From assembly GCA_963422465.1 (NCBI GenBank), contig OY730169.1, positions 3,472,001 through 3,536,000 of the forward strand: a stretch of DNA of 64,000 nucleotides, written 5' to 3'. This document shows, piece after piece, positions 1-10,519 of the stretch (its first letter is position 1; each line of letters opens with the position of its first letter). The notes below the pieces were generated by a model. That model was given only the letters and a program-made list of their open reading frames with translations, had not been told where the DNA came from and made no database searches. Position numbers and translations under genes: made by a program. Source of the DNA: Lichina pygmaea (lineage: Eukaryota > Ascomycota > Lichinomycetes > Lichinales > Lichinaceae).

Positions 1-729
1 GTACGGTACCGAAGAACGAGTGTCTTACTCCGTCACCGGTCGGTCTAACCCAAGACGAAAGGAAGAGCCATTGCCATGTGGTAAGCTGCCGGGTCTGGAG
101 CCGGCGGTTGGAAATCGGGATGGGATGGATGCGTGTAGCAAGTGGGAAGAGGATGAGGGTGAGGATGCCGGGGATGACGGGGATGGAGATGATGAAGATG
201 AGGGAAATGATGAGCGTGAGGGGGAACGGGGATGGAGATGATGGAGATGAGGATGAAGATGGGGTTCTTGAACCGGAAGATGACGAGGATGGATCTCGAA
301 TGCGATCACAGATCCGAAGACAGACAAAAGTGTTCCCCTCGAGGTCTTGATCAAGGGGTCGTGATGTCTGTAGTGATGAGTGTTCTGATTGAATGACTGA
401 GTGACTAGCCTACTATAGCCACTTCGAAAAACCACGACTTTCACGACCACACAATCTCTTCATCGTTCCACCACCCCTTGACCATTTCAGGCTCGCATCC
501 ACCGCCGACATGTATCCAACAACCCCGCATCCCCCCACCAACACCGATCCACCGCCAACACCTATCCTAGAGCCGAGATAGAGGAGATGAGATGGAGGAA
601 TCGTGTCCATAGACCGGCCGAGGATGAACGCTGAGAAAAAGCGGGGGTGGATGTGAAGCAGAGAACAGCCGCGCCGCGAGACCTCCCCGCGAGAACCCCC
701 ACCATAACAATAAGCGGAAAACTTCTGCC
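1..729. other. Intergenic, microsatellite-rich
   Basis: No convincing gene. About 130-275 is a purine-rich imperfect GAT/GAG/GGGGAT microsatellite, which creates long low-complexity open frames on both strands. About 480-560 is a C/A-rich stretch with short CACC and CCGCC repeats. The 3' untranslated part of the J-protein gene should lie just below 730. Confidence 0.6.
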
Positions 730-2772
730 CTATATGGACGTCTCCGCCCGAGACAGACCCGGGTGAGGGCCACGCACGTAGTGACTTCGGGATCGAGGAG
801 GCGCAGCGTCGCGATAGACCGCCTCGGTCGTCCGACGCGAGTCCGACCACTGGATGTCCTCCGATCTGATGGGCCGTCGGTACTGGATTTCGCCGTACAG
901 CTCCCCGCGGGTGTAGCTGCCACCGCTCTCGCCACGGGCCGTCGACGGCAAAGGCGACAGACGCGACGACGAAGACCGTGCGTGCGCCGGCTCGCGTCGG
1001 TTGTAATGTGCCGGCTCGCCCACGTCCTTGTGCGAGCTGTACACGTACGAGTACGTCCGGACGGGCGAGGTCCTCGCCGTCGTCGGCGACGATCCTCGCG
1101 CCAACGTCGAACGTGGGACCGATGCGACTGACTGCTCCTCCGACGAGCGGCGGCCGCGACCGTGCGGCGACACGCTGCGCTCGCGACGGACGTGGTCGTA
1201 GTCGACGTCCGTTTCGACCGTCACGTTGCGGTGTCGGCCGTGGTCGTAGTCAACCTCGGGCTCGACCGCCACTTTTCGATGGCGGACGTGGTCGTAGTCG
1301 ACGTCCGGTTCGACCGTCAGGTTGCGGTGTCGGCTCGAGTGCGTGGCGTACTTGGGCTGGGCGTCCTCGACGTGGATGTAGCGGCCGCTCGGCGACGGCG
1401 TCGGCGTCAGCTCCGGCTGCGGCGTCTCGGGCGTGCCGGGGCTCGAGTAGCCCGAGTCGTGCTCGACCACGGTCGTCTTCAGTCTGGACGGTGCGACGAT
1501 GTAGGGGTCCCGGCGCCGCGACGAGGAAGGGGGAGCGGAGGGATAGCCCTTTTCCGGCATCGGCATGGTCGACGATCGCGGCATCGGTGGAGGCTCAGGA
1601 CGCGACTCGCGCGGAGATTGCAACGTCGCCGACCGAAGCTGCGACGACACACGAGGGGACGAAGACGACGGGGCCGGCGGGATGCGTATGCCGGAAGGCG
1701 ACGACACCGACGTCGGCATGCTCGGGACCGGCCGCGACACTCTCGGCGACTCGTACGAGACCGGCTCGACGACGTCGGCGTAGTCCCGCGAGTCCTTGCG
1801 CGACGGCTTCGACCGTCGCGAGCTGCGGTCGCGGTCGCGGTCCCTGTCCCTGTCGGGGCCCCGACGGGCCGCGGACGAGCGTCTCGGGGTGTCGACCTCA
1901 GCGGTCGCTGCGGTCGGCGATTGAAAGTCGTCCGGGAAGTGGTACTTTGACATGTACTCCTTCGCGCTCGACAGCTTCCGGTACGTCTCGTGCGCCGACT
2001 CGCGTCGATGGAAGGCGTCGCCGCGGCGCGGCACGTCGTCGACGCCGACGGTGACGGTGACGCCGCGACGTGGGTCGACGCTCTTCTTCCTGGGCCGGTC
2101 GTCAAACTCGACCTGAGTGCGAAAGCGAATGTCGTGGTCGTCGACGTCAATCTCGTCGATCTCGACGCGACTGTGCTTGTCGTCGCGGCCGCTCTGCCGT
2201 TCGCGATCGCGCGTGCGTCGGCGATCCGACTGGCCTTCTCTGCTGCTCTGGCGTTGATTCTCACGCTCGACGCGGCTGCGGTCGAAGCTGGTATCGACCG
2301 GGCGCGATGCCTTCCGGTACTCGGTCTGGCTGCGCACGAACCGACGTCGGTCCCACCGATCGGACTTCTCGAAGGGCTTCGGCGAGATGCGCTCCTCGTA
2401 GAATTGGAAGTAGCATAGATCCTCGTCGCTTACGGTGGTGGTAGAACCCTTGCGCTCCTCGTAGTCGCGCGACGGAGCGGCGGACCGGACGTCGTAGCGC
2501 GACGGAGAGTCGCGGATGGGGTCCGTCCTGTCCTGCGTATACGCCAGCCGGTCGTCGCACTCGCGTCGTCTTCCGTCGTCGCTGAGGATCTCGTAGGCCT
2601 GCTGGACCCGTTGGAACTCATCCTGCTTCGCCGCCCTGAGCGACTCATCTTGGATCTTGTCGGGGTGGGTCTGGAGCACGAGCTTGCGATGAGCGGACCT
2701 GATGGCGGGGAGCGCTGCGTCTCTTGCCACTCCTAGAACAGCGTAAGGGTCGGCCAAAGGGGTAGTAGACAT
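730..2772 (-). CDS. J-domain (DnaJ/Hsp40) protein with long disordered tail
   Basis: Single-exon model of 680 residues. The N-terminal J domain spans about residues 8-75, with the invariant HPD tripeptide at 36-38 inside LQTHPDK, followed by the helix that ends YEILSD. J domains stimulate Hsp70 ATPase. There is no Gly/Phe region, zinc finger or canonical C-terminal substrate domain, so this is a class III (type C) J-protein. The other 600 residues are Arg/Ser/Pro-rich and look disordered. They include three tandem 16-residue units containing VDYDH, encoded by a 48-bp DNA repeat. The start is the first Met of the frame and the J domain begins right after it. A 19-nt poly-C run (sense strand) lies 14 nt upstream. 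The Hsp70 partner and the role of the tail cannot be told. Confidence 0.88.
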   Translation of the reverse strand: MSTTPLADPYAVLGVARDAALPAIRSAHRKLVLQTHPDKIQDESLRAAKQDEFQRVQQAYEILSDDGRRRECDDRLAYTQDRTDPIRDSPSRYDVRSAAPSRDYEERKGSTTTVSDEDLCYFQFYEERISPKPFEKSDRWDRRRFVRSQTEYRKASRPVDTSFDRSRVERENQRQSSREGQSDRRRTRDRERQSGRDDKHSRVEIDEIDVDDHDIRFRTQVEFDDRPRKKSVDPRRGVTVTVGVDDVPRRGDAFHRRESAHETYRKLSSAKEYMSKYHFPDDFQSPTAATAEVDTPRRSSAARRGPDRDRDRDRDRSSRRSKPSRKDSRDYADVVEPVSYESPRVSRPVPSMPTSVSSPSGIRIPPAPSSSSPRVSSQLRSATLQSPRESRPEPPPMPRSSTMPMPEKGYPSAPPSSSRRRDPYIVAPSRLKTTVVEHDSGYSSPGTPETPQPELTPTPSPSGRYIHVEDAQPKYATHSSRHRNLTVEPDVDYDHVRHRKVAVEPEVDYDHGRHRNVTVETDVDYDHVRRERSVSPHGRGRRSSEEQSVASVPRSTLARGSSPTTARTSPVRTYSYVYSSHKDVGEPAHYNRREPAHARSSSSRLSPLPSTARGESGGSYTRGELYGEIQYRRPIRSEDIQWSDSRRTTEAVYRDAAPPRSRSHYVRGPHPGLSRAETSI
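1192..1335 (-). repeat. 48-bp coding tandem repeat (3 copies)
   Basis: The motif gtggtcgtagtc recurs at 1192, 1240 and 1288, an exact 48-bp period. It encodes three 16-residue units (RHRxxxVExxVDYDHx) in the J-protein tail. The copies differ by several substitutions, so it is not a recent expansion. Confidence 0.8.
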
Positions 2773-2786
2773 GTTCCAAGCTCTCT

Positions 2787-2805
2787 GGGGGGGGGGGGGG
2801 GGGGG
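2787..2805. repeat. Poly-G tract (19 nt) just upstream of the J-protein start codon
   Basis: Nineteen consecutive G on the plus strand read as C19 in the sense direction of the J-protein gene, 14 nt before its ATG at 2772. It is likely in the 5' leader and prone to length change. Confidence 0.9.
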
Positions 2806-3045
2806 TTAGACTGCAACTGAAAGGTGAGCGCAGAACAAATTCGATTCGTAAAGAGAGCGACGAGGGCTCATCAGATAACCACGTCAAACGACCGAGTCGT
2901 TGTCCATGTCGAAATGGGTCTTTTTGGGTCGTCAATGATAGTCTCTTAAACGTAGGTGCCTGTCATTGAATGCCGCTCGGAGCGGACCGACGGGATATGA
3001 CAAAGTGAATAGAAGGACGATGCCGCCTCCGTCGTGGTCGTGTCG

Positions 3046-3079
<34 letters not shown>

Positions 3080-4428
3080 GTTTCAACCCCTGCCGGGAGG
3101 CGAAAGGAGGCGAAAGGAGGCGACGACCAACCAAGAGAATGCCACGAATGCGTACGCCAAGCAACTATTGTATCTTCGCTCGGGCTTGCCCAAAGCAGAA
3201 GACCGGGCAGACGAAGGAGATGGAAAAGGTACGATGGTGCGCCGAGACTTTCCGAGCACTGCCACTGTTCACCTCCAGAGGGGTCAACGTGGCAAACGAG
3301 GAAGACCGTCGCCCGCAAAACCCTCGTACTGCGTCGACGTCGTAGATCTTCCCGGTCCGCCGGTGGAAGCTGTCCTGCGTTTGACTAATCGCCGGGGCGA
3401 CTCCTGTCGATGGGGAGAATAAAGGAGACGGACAGGGCAGGAACAGGTCTGAGGGGGCAGAGCGGAGATCGGGGCAGGCAGGCGGGTGAAGTCTTTTGTA
3501 TTGAATGTTACATCCGTGGCGTTGCTTCCTTGTTATGATAATCTTAGTCATCCCGACCGGTTGTGGAAGTACCGGAACGCCTCTCACTCGCGTCAACGAT
3601 CCCCAAGTAACGACGACTTAATCACGTGATCATGATCCACAGAGTCCACCGAAGATCGAATCACGTGACAACCAGCGTTCCGAAACTCGGTCGTTCCACA
3701 CAACGTACTCGTACAACCCGAGATGGAGATGGCTCCATTCAGCCAGCAAGAGCACCGGGGGCGCCTTGATCTTTCTCAAGGCTCCAGGCATTTTGATCGA
3801 GGCTGTCTGAGGAGGCTAGGTGGCTGTCCAGGATCGCCCTGGGATGAGGCGAGCATCAAGCTGGGGGAGGGGCCCCCGAGGCGACATTGGATGGATGACA
3901 GCCGTAGGCAGCCCGATGCCGCCGTCGAAGCAATTGGTGAGTCGAGATGCACTGCGACCCAGCAGGTGGGAGCCGTTCTCGCCGTCGTCGATGCGCGCCT
4001 GGAAGAAAGCGTCCACCTCGTCACGCTCCCTACCGCCGACAAGGTGCCATGCCGTGTCCCCAGCCGCGATCCAAGGGCCACGCTGGACGGTTCGGGATGG
4101 CCGAAGGAGAAGGAGGGACGCCCTGCCCCACGACGGGACGCTGTGGCCAGTCAACGACGACGGAGGTCGTAGGGCCGCCGCATCACGCTCACGATGCCGA
4201 GCGCTTCGAACAGTCCTCGGGTAGTAGCGTCCGCTCCTGGTTTAGTCCGTTCTCGCGGGCGGCCTTGCCCTGCCGAAGCTGCAGCGGATTCCCAAGCCGT
4301 TGTGCCTGTCCCGACATCAAAGCGTCGCAACAGCAACTTCAGACATCCTTGTTTGCAGCATGCAGCACGTTACTCGGGGGCGGTTAGGCACGAAAGGCAC
4401 GTATGCAACAGCGATCCTACCAGTGCTC

Positions 4429-4700
4429 CGTACATACGTACGAAAGTACTCTTGTACGTACTCGTATGTATGTAGGACTAATTAGTAGGAGACTCGAACC
4501 AAGGGGAAAGAGCCGACTGAAAGCTGGAGCAACGAGCTGGGATCATACAGTGCCGTACGGAGTACTTACGTACGTACGTATGTACGAGTACATTTGTAGC
4601 CAAAAGCAAGTGCGAGGTCACTTGCAGTACGTACGTACCTGAAAGTACTTCCGTACATACAAACATAAATACTCTGTACATCTGTATATATACGTATGTA
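4429..4700. repeat. GTAC/CGTACG palindrome cluster
   Basis: Dense overlapping cgtacgtac, tacgtatgta and ccgtacggagtac strings. Similar clusters lie near 7741-8020, 20820-20882, 50690-50965 and elsewhere between genes. Confidence 0.75.
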
Positions 4701-5667
4701 CCCCTTGGATCATCCAGAATCAGCGAAAGTCGTGTGGGGTCAGCAACAGGAAGACCGCCGATTTTTCTGTCAGCTGGATGGGACTGTTGGTGGAAGAGTC
4801 AGCCATTGCAGCATAGTAGGTGTACGGCAGCCTCTCCGTAGCGTGTTGGACAGTGGGACAAGTCATGGGACCGCCTAGCAGAAGGCCCAGTGGCTAGGCG
4901 TGTGCTAGTGTGCCGCAGGCGCCTCGGTTCGCCGGCTGACCCCGCAAGTGTCCGATGACGACGACGGCGATGACCGAGGTGCACCTTTCCGAATAACAGG
5001 TATGCAAGCCGTTGGGTCTGGTTGGTTGACACGCCGCATCCTGTAATTACTGTACTGTCTCGGTACCGACGTACGCATACATACTCCGTACGGAGCGTAC
5101 TGTAGGTTGCTCCACCCCTCAGCCCCTCGCCGAGGTCATCCATGTGCGTTCCCATGAGACGTCCATATCAGGCGCAGGATTCCGTACCCAGTTCTTTTCC
5201 GGCGCGGCCTTCCGTACGAGGGCGATCAGGACCGGTAATCAGCGCATCCGTTCGTAACGTACCCCTGTACAGGGAGGGGTTGCCTACGAGTAAGCGCTGG
5301 GGGCTTACTCGCCCCGTACGTGCCTTAGTGCGTTAGGGCCTGTGCGAAGAGCCGGCCGGGTTCGGACTGCAGGTGGCTTGCACATTTGGATTGTATCATC
5401 TTCTGTAGTTGTCCGAGGCCCGGCAGCGCTCCACCACGTGACATGCAATGTGGCCAAATCGCCACTGTGAGAGGTAAGATGTATCAACTCATCGAAGCCA
5501 AGGAAATATGATGAGATGGATGATTCAAGATGCTCAAAGACCCATATCGAAAGATCTGAAGCACATCTTGGTCATTTTTCGAGTCATGTTGTAAACATAA
5601 CTTGGTCATGTGACCGGCTTGTGGAATCCGATGGAAGCATTTGGGGGGGTATGGGGCTCCCAAGTCG

Positions 5668-5760
5668 GTCACGTGACCCCATCCCCCTCAGGGTATATAA
5701 ACTCGCCCTCCCCCCGACCTTTTCCTCTTTTCCTTCTTCTCTTCTTCATACTTACCTTGT
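5668..5760 (+). promoter_or_regulatory. TATA-box promoter-like element with CT-rich leader
   Basis: A CACGTG box at 5670 is followed by gggtatataaactc at about 5690-5703 and then a strongly pyrimidine-rich stretch to about 5750. This arrangement (E-box, TATA, CT-rich initiator region) is typical of strong fungal promoters on the plus strand. The nearest plus-strand gene, glutaredoxin, starts 840 bp further on, so either it has a long leader or this drives an unrecognised transcript. Inference from motif only. Confidence 0.35.
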
Positions 5761-6540
5761 GACGGCAACGGTGATCAAGAAGACCGTTCGCCCGTGTGAG
5801 AGCCCTGCATTGCACAGCGCGGCGGCAATCGCGCGCAAGTATCCTTCGGGGTCCTTGGTCGCGCAATTTTTGATGGCTTTCCATTGGTGACACTTTCGGA
5901 TCGGTTCTTTTCATTGCCACATCGCCTGGTTGCGATGTCTCAAAGAAGGGAAGCGGTCTGGAGGGCACTATACGCGTACCTCGACGGCAGATGGTTCTGA
6001 ATGTCATCCCACCCACGTGGGCTCTGATAGAGTACTGCTCCATGTGTTGCTGAATCGTACGGCGTGTCTAAGTATGCATGTAGCTCTATGATACTATTAT
6101 AATTGAAGCGCCATGATACGTGCCGTATGTTGTGTGGATGTGTAGGCCCTGTCGCTCCACCACGCCAGCATTGCCTCACTGGCTGCAGATTGATATCATT
6201 CTCGCTCGTCAATCCTAACGTACGTATGTACTTCCGTACGTGCGGTAGATCTCCCGCGACCGGCCGTACCCCCACGAAGCGTGCGAGGTAGACCATCTCG
6301 TCGTAGTGCTGACGCACCACCCCACGCGTCTTCTTAGCATAGGCCACTCGGCGCCACCGCCAACCGGACCCCTCACCTCGCCTACTGCCACTTCTCACCG
6401 ACCCCACCCTGTGCAGTCCCGTCCATCGATATTCCTGTCCTCGGCGTTGTAGGACGCGAGGACTCGCCCGTACCGTCGTCACCATTTCGTTCCTACGAAG
6501 GCTCTTCTCCTCGTCGAGGAGCAGCGCCGATCCAGCCACG

Positions 6541-7091
<551 letters not shown>

Positions 7092-7555
7092 AGTGCGCGG
7101 GCGTGTACGGCCTGGATCTTCAGTGAGGGTTTCTAGTGAAGGATCTCTGCATTGGAAATTGCTCCTGCCCTCTATGCTCTAGTCAATCACTACCTCGCCA
7201 CTGCTCGATGACATCGGCATTCACCAGTCTCCTTGTTCTCACCGCAGCGTCTCACTCCACTACACAAAGCATCAGGTGTAGGTTTCACATCGGTAGACCC
7301 TTTACCTAGATCCACTACGCTTACACCTGATACAGTCCCTTTTCCTTTCATCCACCTTCAAGCAGGACTGAGTTCAATCTCTAGCGCACTGTCGAGTGCA
7401 ATGCCGAGTGGCAGCGCCAAGTGCAATCCTGAATGAAACGCCAAGTGAAATGCCGAGTAGAAACGCCGAGAGGCAGGGAGAAATATTCAATGATAAAAAA
7501 CCTAACAAAGTCTAGTGAGTGGCCAATAGCCAATGCTAGATGTACGACTGGCTTG

Positions 7556-7655
7556 GCCTGCGTAGCTTAGCCAGCGTAGCTTGGCTTACCCAGCGTGGCT
7601 TGACCAGCGTGGCTTGACCAGCGTGGCTTGACCAGTGTAGCTCCGCCAGCATAAC
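7556..7655. repeat. 14-bp tandem repeat (about 6 copies)
   Basis: The unit cagcgtggcttgac repeats in tandem, perfect in the middle three copies and degenerate at both ends (cagcgtagcttag, cagtgtagctccg). Confidence 0.75.
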
Positions 7656-7740
7656 ATGGCCTACCTGGCCGTGAAGCCGTGACTGCCGAGTAGTCGAGAC
7701 AGTGATTCACATCAGATGGAGGTCGATCACACTACAGCGA

Positions 7741-8020
7741 ATACCGGTACGGTACACCACAGCCTTGTCTACCGGTACTGCACGGTACGTACTCTAAGCC
7801 CCGCACACAGCATGGAGTAAAGTTCAGCCATCAGAACCTGACGTGCGTGGATCACCGAGTGTGTTCTCCGCTGGCTCGTCAGGAGAAAGACTACCGGTAC
7901 GGAGTACAGGCGTCTGAGCTGGACTTGTCATGCTGCGGAGGATATACAGTACGTAAGCCACCGGTACCGTACGTACTGTGCGGTGACTAATTGAAATGAT
8001 ACCGGTACCGTACTGTCAAG
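7741..8020. repeat. GTAC/GGTACC palindrome cluster
   Basis: Repeated ccggtacggtac, ccggtaccgtacgtac and acggagtac strings between genes, same family as the cluster at 4.4-4.7 kb. Confidence 0.7.
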
Positions 8021-8888
8021 TTTCAACGGGGGGAGATTATTCTACGGAAGTACAGCATCTAGAATCGAGTGCTCTTGAACCTGAATACAGATCCGGCTAA
8101 ACGGAAAGAGGAAGATGGACATGGACATGGACATGGACATGGACATGGACATCATCTCAACGGTCTAAACTTGGTTTCCCCTGGTTTCTTTCTTCTCCCA
8201 CCGTCCATCCTCGTCGCTGGGGACAGCGCTTCTATTGTTACACGTTAGTGTCATAGTCACGCACAGTCCCCGTAATCTCATGCAGTCCCATGATCCCAAT
8301 CAGTCCAATAATTTCATGTAGTCACGCACGGTCCCCAGTGCAGGCCCGAAATTCCTACGTACTGTAGTCCCACCCAGTACCATATCTTCCCACACATCTC
8401 AATCCAAGATGCAACAACTAGAAACAAGACGCAATAATGAAACCCCCCCCCCCCCGAAAGTGCCTGCTCCTTGTGCTGCGCTTGCTGATTCTTGGGTGGT
8501 GTCGATACTCGACCTCGGGCTTCAGTGCTTGCTCGGCGATTGACTTCAGGTCTCGGCCCCTCTGCCCGCGACGGCGAGCTTTCTCGGGCTGAGGCCCCTT
8601 GATGTTTCGCTTCCTCAGCGTCTTGATGCCTCACTCTTAGCGCCTTGATGCCTCGGTCTTTCAGAGCCTCGGTCTCGACGGTGAGGACTTTCGATATTTC
8701 TGTTGATGAAACAGAGGGATGAGGGAGGGGGAATGGGAGGGGGGTGAGTGCAAGAGACGTGGACAAATTTCCCCAAGTAGAGCCTGGCCTGCCTGCTAGA
8801 TTGTGCATACCTACCACATTGCCATTGAATCCCAAAACCGACTTTCCGCTCCGTAGCCCTCGATAGCAGCAATATCAGTGTATATAGA

Positions 8889-9930
8889 TCAGACACCGCC
8901 TTCTCGCTCCTTCACCTCGACCTCGATTCTCCCCTCCTCGAGCTCCTGTCCATCGACACGGAGTCCAGCCGTCAAGGTATCACCCGGGAAGACCGGTCCC
9001 ACTCCCTTGGGCGTGCCCGTGAGGATGAGGTCACCTCTCTCGACGGTCATGACGCGGGAGATGGCGCCGATGATGCGAGGGATCCTCGAGAGCATGAGTC
9101 CCGTCAGATCGCGCTGCCTCGGCTCGCCGTTGACGTTCAGATACAGCTCGATCGAGTAGGGGTCGCGGATCTTTGATTTGGGGATCTTGTTGCTGTTACG
9201 AATCGTAATCAGTGTCGTAGTCCTGGGATAGGCTGTCGATAGAAGCTCGGAGCTGTAGGGGGAAGGAGAGAGGTAACGTCGTCCGAACCTGAGCGGAAGA
9301 AAGGTATCGTAGCCCTTTGCTATATCCCACGGCAAGCCATTCTTGATCGCGTCTTGTTGGATGTTGCGCGCCGTCATGTCGATGCCGACGGCATAGCCTG
9401 AGCGAACAGCGACCCGCAAGCCCTCACCTTCAGTCAACGCACGTTCTGCACTACGAAACACACACTCTCTCCAAAAAAAAAAAAGAAAAAGATTTGTATC
9501 AGAGAGAAGCAACCGCTCCAGTAGGCCATCGGTACTCATCGTCTGACCATCAATCGCATCCAAAGCACTTCCTTCGTCCTCGCCCCGAAAGTCACGGACG
9601 TCCTTGCCCACGACCAAGACCAGCTCGGCCTCGTAGTGCAGGTTGACGCCGCGCGGTCGAAGGACGGGGCCGGACCGAGGAGAGAGGATGGCGGACGAGG
9701 GTTTCAGGAAGAACAACGGTTCCTTGGGCGCCGTGTGGCCTAGCTCTTTGATGTGGTCTCTGCGTGGTGGGATCAGAAGATGTGTCAGTATCGTGAGTAC
9801 GTGCGTAGTATTGGCTCTGCTACGGGGACTGATAGTCGATGGCTTTGGGCCGAGGTGGAGGAGGGGCTACATACACGTAGTTGCGGCCTATGCATACTAC
9901 TTTTCTGGCGTTGGCTTTCAGGGAAGCCAT
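8889..9930 (-). CDS. Fumarylacetoacetate hydrolase family protein, FAHD1-type (acylpyruvase/oxaloacetate decarboxylase)
   Basis: Four exons (9875-9930, 9548-9759, 9289-9397, 8889-9192) give 226 residues, close to FAHD1 size. The first exon encodes only 18 codons plus two bases and ends RNY; the second begins DHIKELGH, restoring the family block RNY-x-DH-x-x-E (His21 and Glu24 match the FAHD1 catalytic pair). Metal ligands are Glu62 and Glu64 in YEAEL and Asp96 in GIDMTARN. FAHD1 enzymes hydrolyse acylpyruvates and decarboxylate oxaloacetate, usually in mitochondria; no clear transit peptide is seen. The GTPKGVGP loop near the C-terminus is also present. The second intron uses a weak GTCAGA donor and could be misplaced, but the joined sequence DAIDGYAVG fits the family well. 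Confidence 0.9.
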
Positions 9931-10207
9931 TCTGGCAGCTCGAGCAGGTATCCTTGCACCTCATCATCTACGTACTCGTATGTACGGAGGTAGTTGGATC
10001 AAGCGTCGTAGCTTCACATGATCATGTGACCAAGAAGTCCCATCAAACTAATCAACTTAACCCCCCTCGTGCTTTTTCTCAAGCACACAAAGAGCACACG
10101 CCGTGACTGTAGACTGGGTCTTGATTGGGTATTAATATTTTCCATCCTGGAGAGACAATCTGCTTCTGAAGCAAGCAGCCCCAGGTAGCTATCGCGCGGC
10201 TCTACGA

Positions 10208-10242
<35 letters not shown>

Positions 10243-10519
10243 GCCCTCCGAGAAGGTGTAATGTCGAGCGTGTATACGCTTCATAGAAGCAAAAGAAGAA
10301 CTTGTGCAAGCAAACGAAGAGCGCGTATGGGACGGAGAAGGAACATCTTCGGGTGGACAAGTCACCGAATGACGGTCGTCCTGCCGTACGGAGCAATGCC
10401 GTCTAAACGATCCCGATACCAGTCGCTGGAACGGCAAAACATTTCCACGAGAACCAAGCAGAAAGAATAACACCTGGAACCCCGCTGGTATCAAACCTTG
10501 GTACAAAAGAAGCAGACCT
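9931..10519. other. Intergenic with (CCG)n microsatellite
   Basis: This lies between the FAHD1-type gene start and the stop of the CaaX protein gene. It holds a GTAC-rich patch near 9968-9996 and an 11-copy CCG trinucleotide run at about 10208-10240. No gene seen. Confidence 0.6.

Larger units (their letters stand above)
2773..6540. other. Long intergenic region with uncertain short frames
   Basis: No gene could be assigned with confidence. A (GTC)n microsatellite lies at about 3046-3076. Overlapping frames exist on both strands at 3720-4340; none has a recognised domain and neither strand clearly wins. GTAC palindrome clusters lie at 4429-4700, 5067-5101 and near 6219-6242. CACGTG boxes occur at 3623, 3662, 5435, 5670 and 6014. 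A TATA-box-like promoter is described separately. The part just before 6541 should be the glutaredoxin promoter and leader. Confidence 0.5.
7092..8888. other. Intergenic, repeat-rich
   Basis: No supported gene. Contents: imperfect repeats of the type aatgccgagtgg at about 7385-7475; a 14-bp tandem repeat at about 7556-7655; a GTAC/CCGGTACCG palindrome cluster at 7741-8020; a (GGACAT)n microsatellite at about 8114-8157; two copies of agtcacgcac[ag]gtcccc near 8255 and 8321; a 13-nt poly-C run at 8443-8455. A minus-strand open frame at 8314-8835 is low-complexity and was not accepted. Confidence 0.6.

Noticed and set aside
978-2054. Long plus-strand open frame opposite the J-protein gene
   Set aside because: Composition (Arg/Ala/Ser-rich, no domain) fits an antisense shadow of the J-protein coding sequence.
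4485-4560. Possible tRNA B-box (ggttcgagtct on the minus strand)
   Set aside because: No paired T-arm, acceptor stem or A-box could be drawn around it.
8314-8835. Minus-strand frame of 173 codons
   Set aside because: Low-complexity, built on short repeats such as cttgatgcctc, and includes a poly-C run; no domain or plausible start.
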